Source of the DNA: Spongospora subterranea f. sp. subterranea
Lineage: Eukaryota > Endomyxa: Phytomyxea > Phytomyxea > Plasmodiophorida
Assembly (NCBI GenBank): GCA_049724395.1
Contig: JAUGWO010000194.1
Location: 1 to 64,000 of the forward strand
Length of the DNA: 64,000 nucleotides
Direction: 5' to 3'
The position numbers and the translations under genes are program-made. Positions 42,890 through 54,949 of this stretch are shown here, one piece after another; the stretch's first letter is position 1; each line of letters begins with the position of its first letter. Below the pieces are notes generated by a model. That model did no database searches and was not told where the DNA came from. It was given only the letters and a program-made list of their open reading frames with translations.

Positions 42890-44258
42890 ATGGAGCAGGA
42901 TCCATGGCGCCATGGCCTCTTCTCCGACTGGACTCTCATTATATCGGGCCACCCGTTCCCCGTTCATCGCTATGTGGTCGGGCTCGGGCCGCGCTCGTCG
43001 CCGATGCTGAAACGGCTGTTCCTGTCCGAGACCTTCCTCGACCAGGGCGATCGGTCGACGGCCATATCCCTTGAGCACGATTGCCCGCCGTCGTCATCGC
43101 TGTCCCTGGACGAGCGCCGTCACCGATTTATCGACGCTGGCGCCACCGTCCTATCCTACATGTATTTCGGGTTGCGATCGACCCATCTCGACCCGAAACT
43201 GCTCATGCCCATATGGCGCTTGGCCGACTACCTGTGCCTGACCGCCCTCTGCCAGGCGATCCAGGAATCCATCAACGACAGCGCCAACCCCAACAACATC
43301 GCCGATATCCTGTCCGACGCCGAATGTTTCGGCCTGGGCGAGATCTGCGCTCAAGTTTGCGCCAGACGGATCGCCCGCCGCTTCATCATCGTCAACAACG
43401 ATGTTTGGGATCGTCTTCCGCCGAAATTCCTGTCGAGTCTGTTGCGTTCCCCGTCGGTTTCAGCACCGTGTGTGTTGGCCAGTTTTCGGTCTGACCGTGT
43501 TGCCGCAGAAGCATCGTGGCGCCACACAACGCGGTCAGCGAACGGCTGGCCCATTACCTGCAGCGGAACCGGACCCAGCGCGAGCACCGCAACCAGCTGG
43601 TCCTGTCGCTGCTGGAGAACCCGCGCCATCAGGTCTCGCCAAACGACAGCGCCTTCTTCCTGTCGCTGGACATCCATCACAACCCCCTGATCACGATCGT
43701 CGCCGAGCACTTCGAGATGTTCTCGCGCGATCGCCTTTGCCAGGTACGAAAGACGCCCCTTCCGGTCGTCGAATCATTCCGAGCGATCCGAAATTCAATC
43801 GCGAAACGGTTTCAGCTATCGCCGGAGGTGTTCGCGCGTGTGATCTGTTCCCCGAACTGCGGTCGTCGTCCCGCTTCCTCAACCTGACGTTGATTCGCTT
43901 CTACCGGGCGAACTGGGAGCGCATCTCGATTGACCTTCTATCTCGTCTTCTGTCTGTGGCCAGTTTCTCATCTCGGGCGGAACTAGCGGTCATGGCCGCC
44001 GCTCCCGAGCGGGCCATGCCTGGCGCCATGGCCGTCTTCAAAACCGCCCTGTCGGAGCTCCTCGACATCGCACCGCGATGGGCGGTCGTTCCCGACAGGG
44101 GACGGTTCGTCACGATCGGACACGGGATCTGGATCCGCAACGACGACCGCGATCGGGTGGTGGCATTCGAGAGCCCATCGACGGATGGGTCGGTGAGGTT
44201 GATCGAGAGCCGGAAGGGCGAGCGCGATGAACCTGTCGAATTGGAACCGGCTATTTAA
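42890..44258 (+). CDS. BTB/POZ domain protein
   Basis: The start at 42890 (MEQDPWRHGLFSDWTLIISG) opens a BTB fold: DWTLIISGHPFPVHRYVVGL, SPMLKRLFLSETF, GATVLSYMYFGLRSTHLDPK and PIWRLADYLCLTALCQAIQE (residues 10-150). A helical region like BACK follows. Introns at 43453-43508 and 43744-43815 are supported by frame (PSIVAPHNAVSERLAHYLQR; MFSRDRLCQ then LSPEVFARV). The C-terminal part (RFLNLTLIRFYRANWERISI and beyond) is one base out of frame, which a single missing C in the run at about 43850 would explain. BTB-BACK proteins are often substrate adaptors for cullin-3 ligases; the substrate is unknown here. Confidence 0.8.
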
Positions 44259-44289
44259 TTCCGTATAAAACACCATTGAGATTTCGGTT

Positions 44290-45599
44290 TTATTTCCTGA
44301 ACGTCGGCGCCGCTTGGATCTCGTGCTTGCCGCTGACGATGCGGGCGAACGTTTTCCGGTCGATACCCGTGTTGGCGTCCATCTTGGCCAGATTGGAGTA
44401 GTTGGGGATCAGGCTGGACAAAATCCGGTTGATATCGCGATCGTTGTCGGCGAACAGCGCCGGGCCCATGACCCGTTCGGCGGCGCGAAACCCGGATCGG
44501 CTGATCAATCCGGTGGCGTCCTCGGCCCCAAGGCACGTGTCCAATGCGTCGAACGGCACATTCGATCGCCGCCACCTCTTGACTATCCGACAGTTTCCTC
44601 CACATCTACCGGGTCAAGTTCAGCACAATCGACGACCCGAAATCCGACCGATTACCATCGACACGTAGAAATCGTCGAAGTCGACGCATCCGTCTTGATT
44701 GACGTCAATCAGATCCATAAAGGCGGCGTCGTCCGCCTGACCACAATTCCGATGAAAACGGCGACGAACGGTGATTGGTCACAACATACCGGGCCCATCG
44801 ATATATTCAGAACGGTGAATATCGGCGAGAGGTTCTTGGCGGTCAAATGCACGTTGCTGTCGGCGCTCCTACCGAACGAATGTTGAGCGCAACGAGCAGT
44901 GACCACGAACGACGACGATTGGCGAACCCTGTCAGGGCTTCCCAAACCTGCCTGACGTTCAGGACGTCCTCATTGCTAGCGTCGAATGCGTTGAGAACCG
45001 TGGCGCGACGGCCACTTCCTAGAGCGGCTTTCGATTGCACCCTGTTCGCCGATTTCCCTTGCGACTTCTTCAACTGAACGGTCAACGCGCGTCAGGAAAT
45101 GTTTTCCGACATTGTGGCGACCAACCTTGACGTCCTTCCTGCGCTTGTGATGGAATTTGGCGGCGTCACGCTGCGCAAGGATGGGGGCGATTTTCGGATG
45201 TCGGATCAGTTTGGCGTTCTTCGTGATCAGCGAGATCGGTGTTTCCCGAACGGAGTTGGCGACGGAGATGTTGGCGCCAGCTTCGAACAGCAGACGGATC
45301 ACGCTAACGTGCATGATTCCTGGATCGCGTTGGCCAATAGATTCACACACAATGCCCATGATCGATTGACCTTTTTCGGCCGCCACATGCATCGCTGTGT
45401 TGCCATGAGCGTTGACGTGGGCGATATTGGCTTTGCGGTCGATCAAGAGGGCGACGGCCGCCACGCGATTGTGCTTGGCGGCGACGATCAATGGAGTGTT
45501 CCCCGATTCGTCCACATCCTCCATGTGCCCTTTCCTAATGAGAAGGCGTAGTTGGCGGACATCGCCTCGGGATGCGGCGTGGAACACTTCTTCAGACAT
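44290..45599 (-). CDS. Ankyrin-repeat and EF-hand protein
   Basis: Exon 1 (45599-45126, MSEEVFHAASRGDVRQLRLL) encodes three to four ankyrin repeats, for example ESGNTPLIVAAKHNRVAAVA and HGNTAMHVAAEKGQSIMG. A 52-nt GT-AG intron (45074-45125) leads to LKKSQGKSANRVQSKAALGS and a first EF-hand-like loop (FDASNEDVLNVRQVWEAL). Further on, AAFMDLIDVNQDGCVDFDDF has the canonical DxNxDGxxDxxD loop with Asp at position 12. The C-terminus (GFRAAERVMGPALFADNDRD, IDRKTFARIVSGKHEI) looks like a degenerate EF-hand pair. The domain order recalls ANKEF1, a protein with sperm/cilium-biased expression in animals, but orthology is not shown. Calcium sensing is inferred. It converges with the BTB gene (31 bp apart). 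Confidence 0.7.
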
Positions 45600-45682
45600 G
45601 GACAGGGCGCCGACCGTTTACCATCTTATCGGTACGCTCTGCAACGATCTCAATAATAGGGTGTTGGGTGTTTTGTTTGTAT

Positions 45683-46978
45683 TCAGAGATCGCCGACCCA
45701 ATATGTCCATTGAGCCATTGATGTTTGGATGATGGAACTGGCCGCTTGCGTCAGCGACTGAGCTGCCCTGTTGCCGGGATCGGCGGGCCAAATTTGAGGC
45801 AATCGTTCGTGATCGCAGCTGCTTGAATCGTCAACGTTCCATTCGAACAACGCCATGACTGGTTTATGGTCGCTGCATAAACACGATTGGACGCTGTCGT
45901 ATAGCAAGCACTTCATTGCAGAGGGTTGCCCAGTTGGCTTCGGCGGCCTAAAACACACGTTGATTCAACAAGACTCATACAAACAATCAGAGCTAACCGA
46001 TATAAAATCCTGTCAGTGTAGCTAGGAACGCGATCTTGAGAATTGAGCTGATCGGAAAAAGGAATATATTTAAACGTTGGTGGAAAATTTATTGGCATTT
46101 CCGTTAACCCTAAAGGAAGTAAGCGAAGATATTCGCGTCAAGAAAAACAGTATGATACCTTTTGATTTGGGTCCCCGACCAGAATCGTTGAGAATCTCGT
46201 CATATATCGCGATATCTTTGCTGCTTATCATCCCTCCTCCTTTACGGATTAGGTCGACAACTACATTTGATGGCGCTTGCATTCGGTAATTGAGATCGCC
46301 CATCATTATCACATGTTCATGATCGGAAACCGACACTGGGCGTCCGGATTCATTGCAATATTGGATGTTGGTCCACAGCTCGCTACACTGAGCTGAAAAA
46401 GTGAGTAAACAAAGTGGAAATTTTCAGGAAACTCCACAACGCACCATCGCGAGTATCCCGTGCGCCATCGTTAGCTGCTAAATGACACGATAATATGCAG
46501 AGAGAATGTCCCATATATGACATTCTGACAGAAAGACCTCCTTTTTGCCCAAGACCTCCAAGAATGCCCACACCACAGGCGCGAGTTGCAAGCTCCTTAA
46601 CGTGATGGCGCTTATTATCTTTGATGTAGATGTCGATGGACATAGCACCAAATCTAGATCCGGTTTAGATTATGACCGTTTCTGTGTTTGGCGATGATGA
46701 CCATACTCATTGCAGATAAGTCGACCATAACCTGGAGGAATTATGCTTTTTATGGTAGGTTCAATCTGAGATTGGTATTGAAGCGATAAGTTGTCGGTAT
46801 CTGGCGTTGAAAATAACGTAGTGACAGCCAACGCTGGCAACTCCTGCATACCGATCACGAACAGATCTGGCTGACCATCCGCATCTGGGGTCAGCCATTT
46901 ACGTAGATTATCCTTAGAATCACTAATAGGACGGCCATTCAAATTCCAGACAGCAAACAGAATTTTGAGAGACGACAT
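45683..46978 (-). CDS. Inositol polyphosphate 5-phosphatase
   Basis: The start at 46978 reads MSSLKILFAVWNLNGRPISD, the conserved WNxNGR opening. PDLFVIGMQEL follows with the metal-binding Glu. After an intron comes GVGILGGLGQKGGLSVRMSY with LCILSCHLAAND, then VIMMGDLNYRM (the GDLNYR motif), PSYTDRILY, and CSDHKPVMALFEW (the SDHxPV motif), ending at 45683. All hallmark motifs of the endonuclease/exonuclease/phosphatase fold are present. There are no extra SH2, Sac or RhoGAP domains, so it is a single-domain enzyme. It removes the 5-phosphate of phosphoinositides or inositol phosphates. INPP5E of this class works in cilia, a suggestive but unproven parallel given IFT121 and B9D1 nearby. Confidence 0.93.
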
Positions 46979-47089
46979 TGCTTAGCGAACCGAACGATTA
47001 TTTACGTGAAATGATTATCAGATAGGACCCCTCGGACCAGCAATATCAACGGAACACTGTACAGTACAGTCACGACATGACAACGCCGG

Positions 47090-48078
47090 AGAGGGGCCTC
47101 TCAAAGACTGAACTCACTGAACACAGTGAACACACAGGAGAGGGGCCTCTCATAGACTGAACAGTGAACACACAGGAGAGGGGCCTCTCATAGACTGAAC
47201 AGTGAACACACAGGAGAGGGGCCTCTCATAGACTGAACAGTGAACACACAGGAGAGGGGCCTCTCAAAGACTGAACTCACTGAACACAGTGAACACACAG
47301 GAGAGGGGCCTCTCATAGACTGAACAGTGAACACACAGGAGAGGGGCCTCTCATAGACTGAACAGTGAACACACAGGAGAGGGGCCTCTCATAGACTGAA
47401 CAGTGAACACACAGGAGAGGGGCCTCTCAAAGACTGAACTCACTGAACACAGTGAACACACAGGAGAGGGGCCTCTCATAGACTGAACAGTGAACACACA
47501 GGAGAGGGGCCTCTCATAGACTGAACAGTGAACACACAGGAGAGGGGCCTCTCATAGACTGAACAGTGAACACACAGGAGAGGGGCCTCTCAAAGACTGA
47601 ACTCACTGAACACAGTGAACACACAGGAGAGGGGCCTCTCATAGACTGAACAGTGAACACACAGGAGAGGGGCCTCTCATAGACTGAACAGTGAACACAC
47701 AGGAGAGGGGCCTCTCATAGACTGAACAGTGAACACACAGGAGAGGGGCCTCTCAAAGACTGAACTCACTGAACACAGTGAACACACAGGAGAGGGGCCT
47801 CTCATAGACTGAACAGTGAACACACAGGAGAGGGGCCTCTCATAGACTGAACAGTGAACACACAGGAGAGGGGCCTCTCATAGACTGAACAGTGAACACA
47901 CAGGAGAGGGGCCTCTCAAAGACTGAACTCACTGAACACAGTGAACACACAGGAGAGGGGCCTCTCATAGACTGAACAGTGAACACACAGGAGAGGGGCC
48001 TCTCATAGACTGAACAGTGAACACACAGGAGAGGGGCCTCTCATAGACTGAACAGTGAACACACAGGAGAGGGGCCTC
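47090..48078. repeat. Higher-order satellite, exact 163-bp period
   Basis: Two related monomers alternate: a 49-bp form (..tctcaaagactgaactcact..) and a 38-bp form (gaacacacaggagaggggcc then tctcatagactgaacagt). The order is one 49-bp unit plus three 38-bp units, 163 bp in total. The 49-bp monomer recurs at 47098, 47261, 47424, 47587, 47750 and 47913, each exactly 163 bp apart, so there are six higher-order copies with no visible differences. Each monomer contains the inverted repeat GAGAGG-GG-CCTCTC. The array lies between the 5' ends of the phosphatase and HEATR5 genes. Confidence 0.97.
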
Positions 48079-49087
48079 TCACCATCACAATGGCATGAAC
48101 CCGACGTGATACTATTGGCGAATTCGTTGTATAATTGATGGATCACCAAAACGCTTTCTAAGAATCGTCAACATCGACGAGACGAATGGCAATTACGACA
48201 TGACAGCATTTGGAACAGGAAGTGCGTCGTTCTTGCTGGACTGTCGTCATTGACATTGGTTTCGTCAATGTTTACGATGAGAGGGTGACGATACATCACT
48301 CTAACCCTTTCCTTTCTCCCGTTCGCCATAACACGCCACATTAATTGCCCGACGACCTGCTTCCCTTCCTCCACGACCGGAACGATGGATCGCGAAAGCT
48401 TTCGCTCGTGAGCCGGACAACATCCGCTGTTGTCAAAGAACGTGTCCTGGCGGAGCTGGTCGCGAGCTGTGCTGCACTACAGCGCCATTTCTAACGACAA
48501 TGCAGGCTCCCGTCGATGAATTACATGAGACCAACAAGTGACCTGGTGGGCGTAGAATGTTTCGCCAGTGATTGTCGCCGCCTAGCCGTTAGCCGTGCGC
48601 AGGTCTAGCCGATTCTACACCAACGAAAAACCTAATTCTTGAATGGTGACACATACCAAAATACAAATATACTTAATCCCTGACCTAAATTTTCCGGATG
48701 ATTTCATCTTTGGCGTATGCGATCAGCGTGAAAATATCGGTTTCAGTTTTTGCCCAGTAGTAGGCGGTTTATGGCCCACATCCGATAACAAGATGGACCA
48801 ATTAAAACTGACAGCGATGATTCATCACGGCATCTCAAGTTCGATTGTTTATTGCAGTGTCGACAAAAACGTACGAAGCCATTTCAACAAAGCGCCACCT
48901 GTGTCACTTTGTTGAAGTACTGTAACTGGTAGTACAAGGTATTACAGCCTACAGGCCCATCCAAAAGCAATGTAAAACAGGTGCAACCTCCTCCGACAGT
49001 GTTCCTTCCGCATACACTATAGTGACCCCTGAATATCACCAACGCAACGTATCATTCTGGTGGATATACTCAATTGAGTAAATTCAC
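48079..49087. other. Stretch with no recognised gene
   Basis: Minus frame 48168-48374 (VVGQLMWRVMANGRKERVRV) and plus frame 48643-48915 (DFIFGVCDQRENIGFSFCPV) are protein-like, but I recognise neither. The right end should include the promoter of HEATR5. No TATA box is evident. Confidence 0.4.
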
Positions 49088-52000
49088 ATGACCAGCAATA
49101 TAGCTGCATGTGTCGCTCGACTTGCTGCAGAACTTGCATCGGATTCGCTTCAGACATCGTGCGTATCTCCGACATCGCGTTTTCAGTCATGGCGTCCCTT
49201 CTCGGGACGTTCGCGTTCAGATGCTGCTACGTCGTACAATTCGTCACTATCGGTCGAACGGCGCCTGCAAAGGTTCACGACCTTGGAGGATTTCCGATTG
49301 GCAATTTTAGAAGCGTCGGTCCAAGAAGTACGGCAAGTTCAAGAAGTTGCAGTGTCGATGATGCTCAGCAAAGCGCTATGTTTGGGGGAGAGCATCACTT
49401 TTCGTGAGAGCGTTGCCCAATGTGTAGTCGTTTTACTATCCAGAGCTGATTCTAGATTTATCAACGATGCGGTTAATCGGATGATCGATTCATTATCTGG
49501 AAACAATATCATGTCCTCAGCCGCTTTATCGACAGCGACTTTATGCACCACACTTGAAACAATTTCCCACATCGCGATCGCGTTCCCATCACATATGTTT
49601 CATTTTCAACCTTTAATATTCAAATCCGTTCGGAAATTAATGAAATCAGCTGAAGTAAATGTCAGGGTTGATGCTCTACGCTGCCTTGCCAGGGTTCTTT
49701 CTGCGGATGATCCATTGCCTGATCTTGCGAAATTTCTGACAAAAACGATCAGCGACAAATCCCCAGAGGTCCGCTCGGCGGTGGCCGAATGCGCGTTGTG
49801 CACATCAAACCCGATTTCTCTCTTAGTTCAGCTTTTAGAAGACGTGGACTGTGACGTAAGAAGATCTAGCTCGCTGTGTTTCAAAAAGATCAATATCCCA
49901 GCGGATTCGATCATCAGCAAATTATCACCATGTCAACGAATATGCAGCTCGAAAGATTCAAAGGCGAAAGCTGCCTGTATCAACGCCATCGTTTATGTGT
50001 TTAACAACCTTAAAGACTTGACTGGTAATTCGCTCACGATCATCGCTGCAGATATTATGTTGCAACTGATTTCGCCTAGCGATTCGTCAACAAGCCTTGC
50101 TGCATCGACTGTTGTTATAAGGGTCAGTCAATATTAGCCTCGCAAACAAGTAAATAATTTTTTGTAGTTTAGGGGTTGTTAATGGTATCAGATACTCCCG
50201 GAAGGTCTTCGATAATTGCTGCGATTGTTGCCTTAGGGTCTCGAAAAGACGTATCCCCTTGGTTGCTTTCATCGTGTTTAGATGTTCTCTTTTCTGGTGT
50301 AAGTCTATTAGGCGCAGAAATATCTGTCGAGCTAGAAGATGCGCTTCTTGAGCTTCTTCTTTCTGCGCTGTCGAACTCGATGTCTCGCATCCGGGTGCAA
50401 GCCGTTTCAACACTCCAAGAACTAGCAAGAAACATACCGTCTCAGACCACGACGATTTTACGAATTGTCCAAAATGTCGCCGCCATTCATATTGCAGAGG
50501 TTACGGTCTCTTGCGGTGACACCAAGGATATGGCTTTAGCTATGATCGCAATGCACGGGCACTGCCATGCAATGGCCGCATTGGTCAGCATCGCGAACGA
50601 GTTAGATGCAGGCATTCCAGATATAATTCTTGGTGAGTTGTTCAAGACTTCTACAAGTCTGGCTGCTCTTTACACTGGCGATATCAAAAGCAACCCTCAG
50701 CTATTCATGTCTATTTCCGAATGTTCTTGTAAGTTCCCAGGACATAGGCTGTGTCGCGTTTTTGTTCATTTCATTTTTTGGGTCAGGGGTGATGGTCAAT
50801 TCCCTGTTATCGCAAGGTGTGACCTCTACACAGCTTTTCCAAACATTGTTCCCGCTGTGGAAGACATACATGAAGGCTGATCGCGTCGCAAGCAATTTTT
50901 CTGAAAGTGTGTCGATTGCTTCTCAAAATTCGGAAGCATCTCCATTCCTCTTCGGCGCTGCAATTCATGTTAGGAGATGGGCCCTTGTCGCTATTGGCAC
51001 CTTGATTAGGTGCTCTGACATTGCAAACCTTACTGATGATGAAGCTGGTATACTCAAACCGATTTTCGCCCTTGTCAACGAAGCGATGATCATTGCCGAA
51101 TCGGTTAAAGCTTGCCGCGACCCCGTATCCGATGATGCGTTCGTCAAGGGGGAGTTCATCGCTTACAAGGCAGTACTTGTTGATATCTTCTCCGTTCTAC
51201 CTGTTGGAATATTTCATTTTAGGCACATTCCTCTTCTGCACCTCTGCGTTTCTGAATTCACATATCGGACTGCACCCATGACCGGCTTGTTCGACTCAAT
51301 CTTGTCAAAATCCGACTACGTGCTCTCATCCGAGGTTGAAATTGGTAGTAAAGATTATGCGCCGCCTCCCTCAGTTGAGACATTCTGCTCTTTCAGCAGC
51401 GACGACGCGGTTTGGACAACGCGTTTCGAACCTCATGTTGATGCGCCTGTTCAATCTGCCGCACACCGTTTTGCAAGCTGTAATATTTCGCAACGCGTTG
51501 TCGATGCTTCTATTCGTAGTTTTGCTTTGATTTTCAAATTACAACAGCAAACACATCAAGTCCAGCTTTTGTCCCATTTTTCATCCATCCATGCGCAGTC
51601 CATAGATTACGAAGAAGTAATGTATTGCCGAAAACTGTTGTTAATTTGTAAACGCTTACTTCTGTGGAACTCCAGGTCCCAGTTCCTGTCTTCAACATCG
51701 CTGCTGCTTTACTGCTAACGATTTCCAACATGAACTCATGTCATCAAGGCCTTGGTGAAAGCCCAGTCAGGGAGTCGTTGTTTGTATTGCTAGAATCGCT
51801 GGCTGCTTCGCCTGCAAGCCTCGGTACGACTTCCATTCATCTAGTGTCTTTTTTGAGTCGAATTCAATGTAGTGAGAAGAGCTTCATGTGAAGCATTTGG
51901 GCTTCTTTGTCGTCTAGAAGGCGCTCAGTTTACAATGTCCATGCTGGAGAGGCAGCGTGATATACTGCAGGCTAATAATCAGCAATCCGTTTTCAAGGTT

Positions 52001-54892
52001 ACCGGCGCCATATTTCTCCTGGCCAATATTCATCGCCATGTTGGGATCATTGGAACAATATCGTTTCTTCCATTCACTATAATGGCTTTGCAATCATTGT
52101 TCGATCATACTGTCGAACCGCTTCGAACGTTCGTTCTTCATTCACTTTGGTGTCTCGTTGATATTTCTGGGACAAATTTCTCCCCTTATGCAAGATCAAG
52201 CCTGGATTTAATGTTGCTGCAGACATTAACCGATCCGGCTGTATTCTCTGCTCCTGTCATTCGTATAACGGCACGACTTGTCCGGTCTTTCTTGGAAATT
52301 CTTGGACCAGAGCTCCGCGTTGATCCTGCCCCTCTTCGTAAATGCGAATGGCTTTGGAGGCAATGCATAAAAGCAGCATTGCCTGAGGCAGTAGAAGGAA
52401 TTCAGCAGTTTATATTTTTCTCGCTTTCTTCGGTTCAGACTTTAAAGTTGTTTCCCATTCTGAAGTCGTGTGTGGCTGCTCAAACTGATCCATCGCTTCT
52501 CGTTTCGTTGGTAACCTGTTTGACTCAGATTTGCATGAAAGATAGTGCATTGATGGTGGAACACAATATTGACGGTGATCTCTTCAACTTGTTAGAATGG
52601 GAGGCAGACCCCGTTTTACAAAGAAAAATATCTACTGCTCTGCAAACATTGGTTGCTGTTTCCAGTAGTTCCTATTCAGATCGCTGGATTGATCGAGCTA
52701 GGGAAGTTATTGTAAATTCTCGGTTCTCTCCTGTTGAAAGCAATGTGGTTGATGATGCCGGCGCTGGTACGGATACTGCCGCTCACCACCTGAGCTGGAA
52801 AACAACGTCATGTTTCACTCAGTGCATCGCAACGTTGATTGAGCTTTCCGTAGGTTCATCCTCTGTAGAATCTGTAGATGACTCGTCAGCTGTTGTTGTC
52901 AAGCGAGTTCGGGAGCTGGTCAATCTTGCCTGTCGAGCTGCTTGCGCCGGTCAAGACAGCATCCGAATCCCGGGCCTCAGGGCATTAACATCCCTGATAC
53001 GACACTTTTCAAATGTTCCTGACCCGATCAGTGGGACTGAACGGTTATTGCAACTGGATGTTTCTCAGATGAAAGCGGCAATCCGGTCGGCTTTAATGCC
53101 TGAATCCTCTCCTTCTCTGAATCAAGTGACGTGTGAAGCATGCTGTGAACTACTTATATCTGGCCTCATGGATTTCGACGCGTCGGCCTTCAAGAAGTTT
53201 GTTGATGCCTTGTATAATCCAATCGTTGATTTAGGAAATCAGCTATCCCTTATTTGCTCCCGTGGCGCCACATTTCGCGTGCTGTTATCGCATCTGCTGG
53301 CTTTATCTCGTCTGGCAGTCCACCGCCCTACTGTTTTTGATGTCACCCCTGGAATGGTAATACGATTATCGGAACAGTTAATCAATGCCTTACAAGATCG
53401 TATACGAATATGTGGAACTACCGACTTGAAGTTTCAAAACTCGCTCCTGTTCCCTGAGATGGTGTTGTCACGACACATATATGATTCTGAATGGCCAGTG
53501 ATTTTGCGAGGCCTTTCGAGTATATCATCGGAACCCGGTGTCGATTCCACGCGTGTTATTCGAGTTGTGTCTGGTGCCGTCATGCAATATATGCATACCT
53601 TCCTAGGCGCTGGTATCTACGGTTCCACCGAGCACGAACCTGAACAAATTGCTTGTTGGTGCGTCCAATCCCTCGCGTCTGTCTGGAATCGGAAAGCTGT
53701 ATCGGATCTTCCTTTACAGTTTACAGTGTCAGTTGTTTCAAGCCTGTCGATCATTGCAGACACTACCGCATGCGGGCTCGGTTTATTGCCAGATATTGTT
53801 GCAGCTGTTGCTTCCATCACTTCGTCGTTGAAACACGTGAAAGCCACTCAGCAACCTCCGTCAGATGATGACAGAACCATTTCTACGATAATCTCCCAAA
53901 TCGTCGCGGTATCTGTTCGTCGCTGCCTGGTAGATCCTGGTGCCAATGAGGTTGCTCTCAAGAAATGCTTCGAAATTTCTGTACTATTGACGGATAATTC
54001 GTCGCTGCTTGAAATCTCCACTTTCGCTTTATTGACTGGCACCGCTATGCGAGCGCTGTCATGCTTTAACCAGCTGGAGATTATGGTTTCCGCTTTGTCG
54101 TCTTTACGGTCCCTCATATCATCATGTGTGTTGAACAGGTCGGCTGAGCACCTCGAGTGTGTGGATGCTATCTTTATTGACGTCTGTCGTCTGCTACGCT
54201 CCTGTCGGTGCACTGATGTTGGACTTACCACCGATGGCCAATGGATATCGCCCCTGTGTGAAGCATTTGCCCTATCTCTGATCAGTAATCCCCAGCGCTA
54301 TGCAGTTGCTGCCTTTTTAATTCAAGATTACCTTGGGATGCCAGTGGACAACGTCCAGCACATGATTGGTCTTCGAATGGTTGAAAGCATTTTGAAATAT
54401 GCATCGAACAACATCGATGCTATCATGCCGTTATTGCTTACGATTGCACCTATACTGTTCTCGAAAACAATAGAGTCGTCGATACCAAATAGCCTCACCA
54501 TCGCAACAGCGTTGGCAGTTATAATCGAGAAACAAACGACCAACTCATCTCAATCTGGTGTTTTTCTAGCTTCTGTCGTTATCCCCATCTTCACCAAATC
54601 TGCAGCTCCGGTCATCGCGTCGCTAGTTACTCTTCTTGCAAGCGTTGTCAGTGATAGTTTTCGTCTGGCCGTGCAATCGCTGTCAGTTGTTGACAGGACC
54701 AAGTTCCAGCAGAGCGTAGAACAAGCCACTTTACAAAGCAAAGCACAGATAGCAGACTGTTTATCGCCCCCGGTCGTCGCTGTTAAAAAACCAGCAAAGA
54801 AGTCGAAAACCGGTCGACGAAAGAAACAAATCGTCGAAACAGGTTTCAATGCTCAGTTTGCCGAATTTGATCAATCTGAATTTACAGAATAA
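49088..54892 (+). CDS. HEAT-repeat protein HEATR5 / Laa1
   Basis: Exons are 49088-50122, 50173-50728, 50787-51616, 51676-51823 and 51873-54892. Introns are 50, 58, 59 and 49 nt, all GT-AG, and the total is 1,862 residues. The whole length is alpha-helical HEAT-type repeats, with family-typical text such as NVRVDALRCLARVLSADDPL near the N-terminus, RRASCEAFGLLCRLEGAQFT, and QVTCEACCELLISGLMDFD in the C-terminal third. The C-terminus is Lys-rich (VKKPAKKSKTGRRKKQ), followed by an acidic/aromatic end (AQFAEFDQSEFTE). HEATR5/Laa1 binds the AP-1 clathrin adaptor and helps localise it at the trans-Golgi and endosomes. The length fits the roughly 2,000-residue family. The gene is intact. Its end is 57 bp from the convergent ferredoxin gene. 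Confidence 0.93.
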
Positions 54893-54949
54893 ATTAGCTT
54901 AACATTATGGGACTCTTCGGTGGGAGAGTATTTATTCCAATGTTCGCGA

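Noticed and set aside
43401-44258. A single 285-codon frame starting MFGIVFRRNSCRVC as a separate gene
   Set aside because: Its first half overlaps BTB exons in another frame with higher conservation; only its second half is real, as the BTB C-terminus.
47090-48078. CRISPR-like array (regular palindromic repeats with spacers)
   Set aside because: The 'spacers' are identical within each monomer type, the period follows a satellite hierarchy, and the genes around it are eukaryotic.
48168-48374. Mitochondrial ribosomal protein S7-like segment (VVGQLMWRVMANGRKERVRV)
   Set aside because: The likeness is limited to one short stretch and neighbouring frames do not carry other S7 blocks.
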